Source of the DNA: Lacrimispora xylanolytica
GTDB lineage: Bacteria > Bacillota > Clostridia > Lachnospirales > Lachnospiraceae
DNA: 64,000 nucleotides
Assembly (NCBI RefSeq): GCF_026723765.1
Contig: NZ_CP113524.1
Location: 1,783,001-1,847,000, forward strand
Reading direction: 5' to 3'
The position numbers were made by a program, and so were the translations under genes. Each line of letters opens with the position of its first letter. Positions within the stretch are counted from its first letter, which is position 1. Below the pieces are notes generated by a model. The model did no database searches, was not told the origin of the DNA, and saw nothing but the letters and a program-made list of their open reading frames with translations. Below are positions 15,783-23,575 of this stretch, in pieces.

Positions 15783-15803
15783 AGTTTGATGTCAAACTAA
15801 AAT
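15783..15803 (+). promoter_or_regulatory. Second MarR-type operator abutting a -10 box, before the alpha/beta hydrolase
   Basis: AGTTTGATGTCAAACT (15783-15798) is the same palindrome as in the marR promoter with one changed central base. It runs into TAAAAT (15798-15803), matching the operator/-10 geometry of the first site. The -35 at 15775-15780 (ACTCAT) is poor, so the promoter would be weak. Confidence 0.72.
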
Positions 15804-15835
15804 CATATCAGTTCGCATAGGGAAAGGAAAATACG

Positions 15836-16660
15836 ATGAACGATTATACGAAATTATTGCCGGAGCATATGGAAATGTATATTGGCGAAAATGACCTGTT
15901 CCTGGAAATATACCAAGGAGTCTTAAAAGGGACTTATAGTAAAACGAAGCCTCCCTTGCTATTTCTTCATGGAGCGTATACGGGAAGCTGGATGTGGAGC
16001 AAATATATTCCCCATTTTGTTAAAGCTGGTTTTGATTGTTATACCATGAACCTAAGAGGTCATTATAAAAGCAGATGCGTGGATTTATCTAAGGTCACTT
16101 TTGAAAATTATCTGGAAGATATAAAGGAAGCTCTTTTAAGATGTGAAGAACCACCAGTTATGATTGGGTTTAGTATGGGTGGGATACTGACTCAGAAGAT
16201 TGCTGAATCTGAGAATTTAAAAGGCATGATTTTAATTGACTCCAGTACATGCAGACAGGTATATGAAAAAGCCCCCTATGAACATCTTAAGAGGAGTGCC
16301 CCTGTGGATATTGTCCCAGCCCCGGAACGAAAGGAAACCTGCAGCGCGGATGAATCGTTGGAGGATATAGAATTTCAGCGAAAATATCTGACCATGGAAG
16401 CGGGCAAGGCTTTCTCGGCATGTTCCATAACCTTTGGAGCAAGTGATGGGATACCAATCGATAACACCCGTATTACCTGTCCGGCCCTGGTTATAAGAAC
16501 GGCCAATAATGAGGAAGAAGAACATCGGTTAAAAGTGGAAGCAGATTATTTTCATGGAGATTATGCTGGAATGAAACCGGCCACCCATACAGGGCTTTTG
16601 GTTGGACAAAAATACCATAAGGGCGTTGAAGTGATCCTGAAGTGGCTGGAAAGATTCTAA
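15836..16660 (+). CDS. Alpha/beta hydrolase
   Basis: Soluble 274-aa hydrolase. The oxyanion region is FLHGAYTGSWMW near residue 43, the nucleophile elbow is GFSMGG with S113, and the C-terminal ATHTGLLVG holds the likely catalytic His; an Asp/Glu between residues 215 and 240 would complete the triad. Similar proteins are esterases, lipases or C-C hydrolases, so the substrate is open. AAAGGAAA lies about 7 nt before ATG. It follows the MarR gene, with a shared operator sequence in the 67-nt gap, so it is probably induced by whatever inactivates MarR, perhaps a toxic ester or aromatic compound. Confidence 0.88.
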   Translation: MNDYTKLLPEHMEMYIGENDLFLEIYQGVLKGTYSKTKPPLLFLHGAYTGSWMWSKYIPHFVKAGFDCYTMNLRGHYKSRCVDLSKVTFENYLEDIKEALLRCEEPPVMIGFSMGGILTQKIAESENLKGMILIDSSTCRQVYEKAPYEHLKRSAPVDIVPAPERKETCSADESLEDIEFQRKYLTMEAGKAFSACSITFGASDGIPIDNTRITCPALVIRTANNEEEEHRLKVEADYFHGDYAGMKPATHTGLLVGQKYHKGVEVILKWLERF

Positions 16661-16712
16661 TCTACTGAGAAAGACAACTTTTGATCAAAGCACGAATAAT
16701 TTAGTTGGCTAT

Positions 16713-16763
16713 AAAAAAGGGTACTACCAAATCACGCAATGAAATGTGATTTGGCGGTACCCT
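16713..16763 (-). terminator. Terminator of the PAP2 gene
   Basis: On the minus strand an 18-bp stem, imperfect at two positions, pairs AGGGTACCGCCAAATCAC (16763-16746) with its partner at 16735-16718, followed by TTTTTTAT. It begins five bases after the PAP2 stop codon. Confidence 0.82.
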
Positions 16764-16768
16764 GTATG

Positions 16769-17425
16769 TTACCCAATTGCTTTTTCGGAAACCTTTTTTC
16801 TGCTGGGCTCATAGCTTCCTGCGTAAACGAAGTAATACATGATATATGCCATAGCCATGGCACCAAAGCCATCAAATGCGGAATGCTGTTTTAAAAATAC
16901 AGTGGCAAGACAGATAGAAACCATCAGTACAAAGGAAGCAGTCTTGACCAAATGATGTTTCCTCAATCGTTCGCTTCTGATAACAGCCAGATGCACACAA
17001 ATGGAATTGTACACATGAATGCTTGGGAAGACGTTGGTACAAGTATCTGCGGCATAAAGATAAGAAACCGTCTTAGCAAAAATATTTTTTGAAGGGTCTA
17101 TGACAGGCCTGAAATCCGTTCCATTAGGAAATACAGTGCAGATCATAAGGCTGATTGTCATTCCCGTAAAAAGCATGGTACAAAGCTTGTAATAGCTTTT
17201 TACGTCGGTAAGGAAAAAGAATCCTATGGCACCAGCCACATAAAAAAACCATAAAAGATAAGGTATGATGAAATATTCGTTAAATGGAATCAGATCATCA
17301 AGTGCAATATACATGATATGGTAGTTGCTTGTTACCGTTTTTTCCAGGTACATAAACCATGGAAGATAAATAAAAGCGTAGCCCAGCAACCAGGCGTGGC
17401 TGTATTTCTTCAATAGACTTTTCAT
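16769..17425 (-). CDS. PAP2 superfamily membrane protein
   Basis: A 218-aa polytopic protein with about six membrane segments. Two PAP2 phosphatase motifs are visible: PSIHVYNSI near residue 135 (SxxxH) and KQHSAFDGFGA near 180 (His-x3-Asp). The first KxxxxxxRP motif seems reduced to the segment near TDFRPVIDP. The pattern is closer to inositol-phosphotransferase (Aur1-like) PAP2 proteins than to undecaprenyl-pyrophosphate phosphatases. It likely acts on a lipid phosphate at the membrane. It is transcribed alone, with its own terminator. Confidence 0.82.
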   Translation of the reverse strand: MKSLLKKYSHAWLLGYAFIYLPWFMYLEKTVTSNYHIMYIALDDLIPFNEYFIIPYLLWFFYVAGAIGFFFLTDVKSYYKLCTMLFTGMTISLMICTVFPNGTDFRPVIDPSKNIFAKTVSYLYAADTCTNVFPSIHVYNSICVHLAVIRSERLRKHHLVKTASFVLMVSICLATVFLKQHSAFDGFGAMAMAYIMYYFVYAGSYEPSRKKVSEKAIG

Positions 17426-17817
17426 TATAAGTCACCATTCTCCGTTCTTGTGGTCAGGATTTTATTGATCAACTTTGGTGGATTATATCATACTCGTTTT
17501 CACAGTACAATAGTATTTCAAAAATGTTAATATTTTATTCCATGAAGTTTTATTTTCCCGTTAAAATTTACCAGTTGTAAAAATAATCTTTTTATAAAAT
17601 AGTTGATACAGCGTCAATCTTTGTGTATAGTATATAAGCAGACTTTAATTAGCAGAGGATGGAAATCAGGAGAACATAGCGGTGAAAGACTTCAGGCAGT
17701 GCCCTAGGCTGCCTGTTTGATAACCATAGGAAATCCAGTATTCTAGCTGTGGCAGAGTGCAATCATCATTGTACTTTGTAAACGGTATTCTAAGATTCTG
17801 GTAGGAAGAAGGACAGA
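17426..17817. other. 392-bp divergent intergenic region
   Basis: AT-rich spacer between the PAP2 gene (minus) and the Nudix gene (plus). It contains a good plus-strand promoter at 17603-17631 and a leader of about 180 nt. That leader holds a 12-codon reading frame (17682-17720, GTG start, AGGAGA 8 nt upstream) and the hairpin CAGGCAG / CTGCCTG (17693-17715). No known riboswitch was recognised. Confidence 0.6.
17603..17631 (+). promoter_or_regulatory. Predicted sigma-A promoter of the Nudix gene
   Basis: TTGATA (17603-17608), 17-bp spacer, TATAGT (17626-17631), about 190 nt before the start codon, leaving an unusually long leader. Confidence 0.65.
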
Positions 17818-18510
17818 ATGGAACGAAAGAATGAAGAGGGATTGACGGAAAAGGAGTTTCTTTTGCAGTATCGTCCGGGGGATTATGAACGTCCATCCGT
17901 GACGGTTGATGTGCTGATTTTTGCGGTGGATTTAGAAGAGGAAGATGCGGAAGCGGAAATCCTTTTAATCCGGCGGAAAAATCATCCTTACATCGGACAT
18001 TGGGCAATACCAGGAGGTTTTGCAGGTCTTGATGAGTCGCTGGAAGAAGCGGCTGCCAGAGAGCTTTATGAAGAGACAGGGGTAGAAGGGATATGCTTAG
18101 AGCAGCTCTATACCTGGGGCGCTGTGAAACGGGACCCCAGGACAAGAGTGATATCCGTATCTTACCTGGCTGCCGTACCAAAAGATCAGTTAAATCCTAT
18201 GGCATCTGATGATGCAGAAAAAGCAGGTTGGTTTAAGGTAAGGAAAAAGAAGCTTTCTGATTTGGAGAACGGATCAACCTATTCACTCACAGTTGAAAAC
18301 GACGAAGATCATATTTATATGACATACCGTATCACCGAGACCTATCACCGTCAGGGACTGATGTGGAAGAAGGAGACGGAGATCGAGCTTTTACCAGCGA
18401 TTGATATGCTGGATCAGGAGAAACTGGCGTTCGATCATGCGGAAATTTTAAATGTTGCCATGGACCGGCTGGAAGAGCTGGAAAAAGAATATAGGGAACA
18501 GAACTTTTAA
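17818..18510 (+). CDS. Nudix hydrolase (ADP-ribose pyrophosphatase-like)
   Basis: A 230-aa cytoplasmic protein with a full Nudix box near residues 65-88 (GGFAGLDESLEEAAARELYE then ETGV, fitting GX5EX7REUXEEXGU). The preceding PGDYERPSVTVDVLIF and the late LAFDHAEIL segment are typical of the COG1051 group that includes ADP-ribose pyrophosphatases and the NrtR regulators. The C-terminus ends soon after DHAEIL, so the winged helix of NrtR is missing or very short; an enzyme is more likely than a regulator. GGAAGAAGGA precedes ATG. The long leader suggests possible post-transcriptional control. Confidence 0.88.
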   Translation: MERKNEEGLTEKEFLLQYRPGDYERPSVTVDVLIFAVDLEEEDAEAEILLIRRKNHPYIGHWAIPGGFAGLDESLEEAAARELYEETGVEGICLEQLYTWGAVKRDPRTRVISVSYLAAVPKDQLNPMASDDAEKAGWFKVRKKKLSDLENGSTYSLTVENDEDHIYMTYRITETYHRQGLMWKKETEIELLPAIDMLDQEKLAFDHAEILNVAMDRLEELEKEYREQNF

Positions 18511-18546
18511 AAAAAGCGCATTATCCATCCGGGTGATGCGCTTTTT
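18511..18546 (+). terminator. Terminator after the Nudix gene
   Basis: AAAAAGCGCA (18511-18520) pairs with TGCGCTTTTT (18537-18546) directly after the TAA stop codon. Confidence 0.88.
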
Positions 18547-18649
18547 GCCATAAGTTTGTAAGAAAAATTTAAGCGGAAAAATTTGGATTATGTGATATAC
18601 TGTTGGAAGAAAATAGACGAGCAGGTACATATTTACAGGAGAAGAGGAA

Positions 18650-19984
18650 ATGACAAAAAAATCACTCAGACGATGCAGTCTGGCAATCGTTTTCAGTATA
18701 CTTGCATCAATACCTACCTATGGTGATGTTCCTGTGGTCCAGCCCTTTCCGGGTTCTACCGGCCAGAATACGGAAAACTCAACCGGGCCAGGGGCAGGAC
18801 TACCAGGGAGCAGCACACAAGCAACAGAGCCAGCCGCTTCACAAAGCACAGGCAACACAGCAAATACCACAAATGCATCTAATATAGCTCAGCCTCAGAT
18901 CGCCTCAGAGGGTGCGGTCCTGCTAGATGCCCAGACTGGTACCATTCTATTTGGAAAGAATGCTGAAACCAGATATTATCCTGCCAGCATAACGAAGTTA
19001 ATGACAGCCCTTCTCGTAGCAGAGCGGACAAATTTATCGGATACCGTTGTATATTCAAAGACAGCCACAACGAATCTGGAATCAGGAGCCGTTACCTTAG
19101 GACTGGTGGAAGGCGACCGCCTTACTGTGGAACAGAGTCTTTACGGTCTTATGCTGAAATCCGCCAATGAAGTGGCCAATGGACTGGCAGAGCATGTTTC
19201 AGGCAGTGTCAGCGGCTTTGCTGCTCTTATGAATGCAAAGGCCAAAGAGCTTGGGTGTACCAATACCAATTTCGTCAATCCCAATGGCCTGACAAGTTCC
19301 AGCCATTATACGACGCCCCGGGATATGGCTCTCATTGCAAGAGCTGTTTTTCAGAATGATAAAGTGAGAAAGGTGACCTCCACAGTAAGTTACCAGATAC
19401 CTGCAACGAAAAAAGCAGGAGCCAGAACCATAACCATGGGACATAAGATGATCAATTCCGGAGACGCAAGGTATTACCCCGGTGTCATCGGAGGAAAGAC
19501 AGGCTATACCTCAGCAGCAGGCAATACCTTAGTCACTTGCGCGGAGAAGAACGGAGTCCGTCTTATTGCCGTTGTAATGAAAAGTAAGTCCACTCACTAC
19601 GCAGATACAAAGGCCCTGTTAGACTACGGGTTTGCTGTAAAAGGCAGTGGGAACACTCTGACACAGAATTCTTCCGGGGGCTGGGAGAAAAGTGGCAGCC
19701 ATTGGTTTTATAAAAAACAGGATGGGAATAGAGCAGCCAGTCAATGGCTGAATATCGATGGAGCAGATTATTATTTTAATCCAGATGGAACCATGGCAAC
19801 CGGCTGGCGGGAATTATCAAGCGGCACCTGGTATTACTTAAAACCAAGCGGCGCCATGGCTCGCAATTACTGGGTAGAGAGCAGCAGCCTGTGGTATTAT
19901 TTAGGCGGAGATGGGATTATGCTAAAGAATACTACAACACCAGATGGTTATAAGGTGAACGGGTCAGGTGTATGGGTAAAGTAA
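18650..19984 (+). CDS. D-alanyl-D-alanine carboxypeptidase with C-terminal cell-wall-binding repeats
   Basis: Secreted peptidase S11 enzyme (444 aa) that trims the terminal D-Ala of peptidoglycan peptides. A signal peptide covers about residues 1-25. A Ser/Thr/Gln-rich linker (about 30-75) precedes the catalytic domain with S113-ITK-K116 (SxxK), SANE near 170 (SxN) and GGKTGYTS near 280 (KTG). From about residue 345 there are aromatic/glycine repeats of the choline/glucan-binding type (GWEKSGSHWFY, TGWRELSSGTWYYL, LWYYLGGDG). These replace the amphipathic membrane anchor of classical DacA, so the enzyme is probably held on the wall polymer. GAAGAGGAA precedes ATG. It lies alone between two terminators. 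Confidence 0.93.
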   Translation: MTKKSLRRCSLAIVFSILASIPTYGDVPVVQPFPGSTGQNTENSTGPGAGLPGSSTQATEPAASQSTGNTANTTNASNIAQPQIASEGAVLLDAQTGTILFGKNAETRYYPASITKLMTALLVAERTNLSDTVVYSKTATTNLESGAVTLGLVEGDRLTVEQSLYGLMLKSANEVANGLAEHVSGSVSGFAALMNAKAKELGCTNTNFVNPNGLTSSSHYTTPRDMALIARAVFQNDKVRKVTSTVSYQIPATKKAGARTITMGHKMINSGDARYYPGVIGGKTGYTSAAGNTLVTCAEKNGVRLIAVVMKSKSTHYADTKALLDYGFAVKGSGNTLTQNSSGGWEKSGSHWFYKKQDGNRAASQWLNIDGADYYFNPDGTMATGWRELSSGTWYYLKPSGAMARNYWVESSSLWYYLGGDGIMLKNTTTPDGYKVNGSGVWVK

Positions 19985-20000
19985 TCCTTCTTTATATGTA

Positions 20001-20027
20001 AAAAAAGAGCCATTCAGGCTCTTTTTT
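20001..20027 (+). terminator. Terminator after the carboxypeptidase gene
   Basis: AAAAAAGAGCC (20001-20011) pairs with GGCTCTTTTTT (20018-20028) around a 6-nt loop; A- and T-rich flanks suit both directions. Confidence 0.9.
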
Positions 20028-20065
20028 CGTCTTGGGTCATACGTTAAAGCGGTCAGTCCTGGATT

Positions 20066-20302
20066 TTATGTTTCCTGGTCTGTTTCGGTGGAGACTTCCA
20101 TAATATCTGCCCGGTATTCCATAATTTCCTCTACGCTGCAATCTAATATTTTGCAGAGCATATCAATGGTGTGGGTGGATACAAAATTATTTTTCTTAAG
20201 CCTACCGATTTGTCCGGCACTAACCTTATAATACTTAATCAGATGATACTGGCTGACGTTTTTCTTTTTCATGGTCTCCCACAGCCTGTCATAAACAATC
20301 AT
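20066..20302 (-). CDS. Small XRE/Cro-type helix-turn-helix regulator
   Basis: A 78-aa protein consisting of little more than one HTH domain: LWETMKKKNVSQYHLIK, then YKVSAGQIGRLKKN (recognition helix) and STHTIDMLCKILDCSVEEIM, matching the Cro/CI-like HTH_26 pattern. The tail is acidic. Start at 20302 is preferred because GAGGTG lies 6 nt upstream; the GTG at 20311 is part of that ribosome site. It is divergent from the small membrane protein gene and may regulate it; targets unknown. Confidence 0.85.
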   Translation of the reverse strand: MIVYDRLWETMKKKNVSQYHLIKYYKVSAGQIGRLKKNNFVSTHTIDMLCKILDCSVEEIMEYRADIMEVSTETDQET

Positions 20303-20344
20303 ATATGTCACCTCTAACCATAATTAAACCGTGAGTATCTGGTA

Positions 20345-20373
20345 TTGCATATTATCCATAATTGGCGTATATT
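20345..20373 (+). promoter_or_regulatory. Predicted sigma-A promoter of the 72-aa membrane protein gene
   Basis: TTGCAT (20345-20350), 17-bp spacer, TATATT (20368-20373), followed after 8 nt by the AGGAGG ribosome site. Confidence 0.6.
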
Positions 20374-20395
20374 ATAAGCAAGGAGGAATATACCA

Positions 20396-20614
20396 ATGAA
20401 AAGAAATGTGTTTAATGCAATTTTTTATCTGATTTGTTTTTTGGTTATTTGTTGTTCCATCTACCGCCTTGCGTTTACGGTTCCCCCTCAGCCAGGAACT
20501 CAGGGATATAAAGAGTATTTTTTTAGTACGATTGTTATGAGCGTAGGAATTGGCTTAATGGTAATACTGCCGAATCTGGTCATTGAGTATCTGGCAGGAG
20601 ACTGGTTTTCTTAA
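20396..20614 (+). CDS. Small membrane protein, unknown function
   Basis: A 72-aa protein with two hydrophobic segments, about residues 7-27 and 44-62, joined by a Pro/Gly-rich loop (FTVPPQPGTQGYKEY). Not recognised. A strong AGGAGG ribosome site lies 10 nt before ATG and a promoter just upstream, so it is very likely expressed. It is followed 75 nt later by the phosphoesterase gene, perhaps in the same transcript. Confidence 0.7.
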   Translation: MKRNVFNAIFYLICFLVICCSIYRLAFTVPPQPGTQGYKEYFFSTIVMSVGIGLMVILPNLVIEYLAGDWFS

Positions 20615-20689
20615 GCCTTGACGATGCAGGCAGTTCATTGTATGATGAAAAGACAGCAGGAAAATAAAACGGAAGTTGAGGAAAACCAT

Positions 20690-21544
20690 ATGTTATTTGC
20701 TGCCGGAGTTTTTTGTCTCGCTGCCATCGCAGGCTTTTTATTGCGTTCAGAATATGAAAAGGAACAGCTTTCCGAAGAACATATTGTTCTTAAAAGCGAT
20801 AAAGTCAGAAAGGATCATCGGATTTTATTTCTTTCTGATTTACACAATCATGAGTTTGGTGAGAATAACCAGAAGCTGCTTGAAACGATTGACCGGATCA
20901 GTCCGGAACTGATTCTTGTGGGTGGTGATATGCTCGTCAGCAAGGGAAGTGCGGACACCATGGTTCCTCTAAGTCTTTTTGAGAAGCTGGCGGACCGCTA
21001 TCCGGTGATCTGCGGAAACGGCAATCACGAAAACAGGATGTGCTGGCAGCCGGAGGTCTATGGAAAGCAGTACGAGGAGTACAGAGACGGCTTAAAGAAC
21101 CTGGGTGTAAAGGTTCTTGAAAACACAACAGAGCTTTTTGGCCAGGACCTGGCTGTGACTGGTATTGATTTGGAATACCCTTATTACAAAAAGTTTCATC
21201 GGGAAGAATTGACCAGGGAACGCATCGAAAAAAAGGTGGGAAAGGCAGAGAGAGAACCGTTTCAGATTCTTCTGTGTCATTCCCCCCTTTATTTTCGTGG
21301 ATGCAGGAGCTGGGGAGCTGATTTGACCCTTTCAGGACATTTTCATGGAGGAACCATAAGACTTCCTGTATTAGGAGGAGTCATGACTCCACAATTTCAG
21401 TTTTTCAACCCCTATTGCGCCGGGACCTTTGAACAGGACGGCAGGTATATGATAGTCAGCAGAGGCCTTGGGACTCACTCCATTAATATCAGGTTCAACA
21501 ACAAACCCCAACTGGTAGTAGTGGATTTAAAACGGAAAACATGA
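20690..21544 (+). CDS. Membrane-anchored metallophosphoesterase (YkuE-like)
   Basis: A 284-aa calcineurin-like phosphoesterase. One N-terminal membrane helix (about residues 2-19) is followed by the full set of metal motifs: FLSDLHNHEFG, LVGGDM, CGNGNHENR, LLCHSPLYF and SGHFHGG. Relatives include YkuE-type lipid or UDP-sugar phosphoesterases at the membrane; the substrate is not predictable. ATG 20690 is chosen because TGAGGA sits 7 nt upstream. The frame is open back to 20618, but those starts lack a ribosome site. Confidence 0.9.
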   Translation: MLFAAGVFCLAAIAGFLLRSEYEKEQLSEEHIVLKSDKVRKDHRILFLSDLHNHEFGENNQKLLETIDRISPELILVGGDMLVSKGSADTMVPLSLFEKLADRYPVICGNGNHENRMCWQPEVYGKQYEEYRDGLKNLGVKVLENTTELFGQDLAVTGIDLEYPYYKKFHREELTRERIEKKVGKAEREPFQILLCHSPLYFRGCRSWGADLTLSGHFHGGTIRLPVLGGVMTPQFQFFNPYCAGTFEQDGRYMIVSRGLGTHSINIRFNNKPQLVVVDLKRKT

Positions 21545-21627
21545 TTTTGGGTCTGGCATATATTTACAGATGAAGCAGGATTTGTTATACTAGTCCGTGG
21601 TGCATTAGATGTGCGTTGGAGGAATGT

Positions 21628-22452
21628 ATGGGAATCTCTTATAAACTGGATATTTTTGAGGGGCCGCTAGACCTGCTGCTTCATTTGATTGAAAAGAATA
21701 AAGTGAATATTTATGATATTCCCATTGCGACCATTACGGAACAGTACTTGGAGTATGTCAGTAACATGGAAACAGAGGATTTAAACATTGTCAGCGAGTT
21801 CCTTGTTATGGCAGCAACACTGATTGATATTAAGGCACGCATGCTTCTTCCAAAAGAAGTGAACGAAGACGGGGAAGAGGAAGATCCCAGAGCAGAACTG
21901 GTGGCGCGTCTTTTAGAATACAAATATTACAAATACATGTCTTTGGAATTAAAGGACCGGGAGGTAGGGGCTGACCGCCTGTTTTATAAAGACAGCACCC
22001 TTCCGCCAGAGGTGGCAAAGTATGAGCCACCGGTGGATTTGGATAAACTCCTTGACGGACTTACCCTGGCAAAGCTCCAGGAGATCTTCAGACAGGTAAC
22101 AAAACGAAAGTCTGACCGGATCGATCCTATCAGAAGCAGCTTCGGCAACATCAGAAAGGAATCCGTCAGTCTGGAGGACAAGATCTTATCCGTTATGAGC
22201 TATGCCAGACAGCACCGTAAGTTTTCCTTTCGCAAGATGCTGGAGAGGCAGACGGATAAAGTGGAGGTTGTTGTAACGTTTTTAGCGCTCCTGGAGCTGA
22301 TGAAGATCGGAAAGATCCGTTTGACCCAGGAGTATTTGTTTGATGATATGCTCATTGAGACCCTGGAAGAGGAAGGGGAAGAAGGAGAGCTTGATTTAAC
22401 GGATTTAATGGAAGATGAACAAGGAATCAGGGGAGAGGAAGCAGATGGATAA
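21628..22452 (+). CDS. scpA: Segregation and condensation protein A (kleisin)
   Basis: Kleisin subunit (274 aa) of the SMC-ScpA-ScpB condensin that compacts and segregates the chromosome. The N-terminal SMC-neck-binding region is typical (YKLDIFEGPLDLLLHLIEKN) and continues with DIPIATITEQYLEYV and the AATLIDIKARMLLP segment. The C-terminal winged helix (about 190-250) contains FLALLELMKIGKIRLTQEY. GGAGG sits 5 nt before ATG 21628; the in-frame TTG at 21616 overlaps it. The 3' end overlaps scpB by 8 nt, showing coupled synthesis of the two partners. Confidence 0.96.
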   Translation: MGISYKLDIFEGPLDLLLHLIEKNKVNIYDIPIATITEQYLEYVSNMETEDLNIVSEFLVMAATLIDIKARMLLPKEVNEDGEEEDPRAELVARLLEYKYYKYMSLELKDREVGADRLFYKDSTLPPEVAKYEPPVDLDKLLDGLTLAKLQEIFRQVTKRKSDRIDPIRSSFGNIRKESVSLEDKILSVMSYARQHRKFSFRKMLERQTDKVEVVVTFLALLELMKIGKIRLTQEYLFDDMLIETLEEEGEEGELDLTDLMEDEQGIRGEEADG

Positions 22453-23107
22453 AGAAACTCTTTTTGAGGAAGGGCTAAAAAAAATCACAAAAGAGGAAAA
22501 AGCATGGGAAGCAGTGATTGAAGCAGTTCTTTTTACCATGGGCAATTCTGTGGAATTAAGCCGTCTTGCGGCAGCCATCGGACAGGATGAAAACGCGGCA
22601 AGAGAAGCAGTTCTCCGCCTGAAAAAACGTTATGATACAGGGAAACGGGGCATGCAGATCATAGAGCTTGAAAACAGCTATCAGATGTGTACCCGTTCCG
22701 AATATTACGAACATCTCATCCGTGTGGCAGCTACACCTAAAAAACAGGTATTATCCGATGTGGTTTTGGAGACTCTCTCCATAATTGCCTATAAACAGCC
22801 GGTTACAAAGCTTGAAATTGAAAAAATCAGAGGTGTAAAATCAGATCATGCGGTCAATAAGCTGGTAGAATATAATCTGGTCTACGAGGTAGGGCGGCTT
22901 GATGCCCCAGGCCGGCCGGCACTGTTTGCCACAACAGAGGAATTTTTAAGAAGATTCGGGATTGGATCCACTCAGAATCTGCCGGTTGCAGATCCTGTAG
23001 TAGCGGCTGAGATCCGTATGGAAGTAGAAGAAGAGCTTTCTGGCAGCGGAGATCTAATGACAGATGACGATAAGAAAAAAGAGGATTTACAGGAGGAAAT
23101 AAGGTGA
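22445..23107 (+). CDS. scpB: Segregation and condensation protein B
   Basis: A 220-aa ScpB with two winged-helix domains: [20 protein letters not shown] in the first half, and [20 protein letters not shown] followed by [13 protein letters not shown] in the second, then the [17 protein letters not shown] signature. It dimerises on ScpA within condensin. Start ATG 22445 follows GAGGA and overlaps the scpA end. The acidic tail ([13 protein letters not shown]) is not conserved. Its stop overlaps the GTG of the dUTPase gene (GTGA). Confidence 0.96.
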   Translation: MDKETLFEEGLKKITKEEKAWEAVIEAVLFTMGNSVELSRLAAAIGQDENAAREAVLRLKKRYDTGKRGMQIIELENSYQMCTRSEYYEHLIRVAATPKKQVLSDVVLETLSIIAYKQPVTKLEIEKIRGVKSDHAVNKLVEYNLVYEVGRLDAPGRPALFATTEEFLRRFGIGSTQNLPVADPVVAAEIRMEVEEELSGSGDLMTDDDKKKEDLQEEIR

Positions 23108-23541
23108 CAGGAACCATTAAAATAAAGTATTTTACAGAGGAGATCGAGCGCCTTTCCTACATCGGAGGGAAGTCAGACTGGATCGACTTAAGAGCGGCTA
23201 AGGAAGTGGAGATGAAGGCTGGTGAGTTTAAGCTGATTCCTCTTGGTATTGCCATGGAGCTTCCGGCTGGCTATGAGGCACACGTAGTTCCAAGAAGCAG
23301 TACCTTTAAAAATTACGGCATTATTCAGACAAACAGCATGGGAATCATTGACGAGACCTATTGCGGAGATAATGACCAGTGGTTCTTTCCGGCTTATGCC
23401 TTAAGAGACACTGTCATTCATATCAATGACAGAATATGCCAGTTCCGCATCATGGAGCATCAGCCTGCCTTTGAATTTATGGCGGTGGACATGCTGACCA
23501 ATGAGGATCGGGGCGGTCACGGAAGTACGGGAAAACAATAG
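23104..23541 (+). CDS. dut: dUTP diphosphatase (trimeric dUTPase family)
   Basis: A 145-aa enzyme that splits dUTP to dUMP and PPi, keeping uracil out of DNA and feeding dTMP synthesis. Motifs in order: WIDLRAA (1), [12 protein letters not shown] (2), [15 protein letters not shown] (3), RICQFRI (4) and the C-terminal RGGHGSTGK (5, P-loop-like, with His where many have Gly-Phe context). GTG start with AGGAGG 7 nt upstream, overlapping the scpB stop by 4 nt. Co-transcribed with scpAB and the TPR gene. Confidence 0.93.
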   Translation: MTGTIKIKYFTEEIERLSYIGGKSDWIDLRAAKEVEMKAGEFKLIPLGIAMELPAGYEAHVVPRSSTFKNYGIIQTNSMGIIDETYCGDNDQWFFPAYALRDTVIHINDRICQFRIMEHQPAFEFMAVDMLTNEDRGGHGSTGKQ

Positions 23542-23575
23542 CATTCATAGCTTTTATAAAGTTGGAGATAATAGC

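Noticed and set aside
17666-18181. A 171-codon minus-strand frame opposite the Nudix gene
   Set aside because: Its sequence is Pro/Leu/His-rich shadow of the Nudix frame with no motif, and it has no ribosome site.
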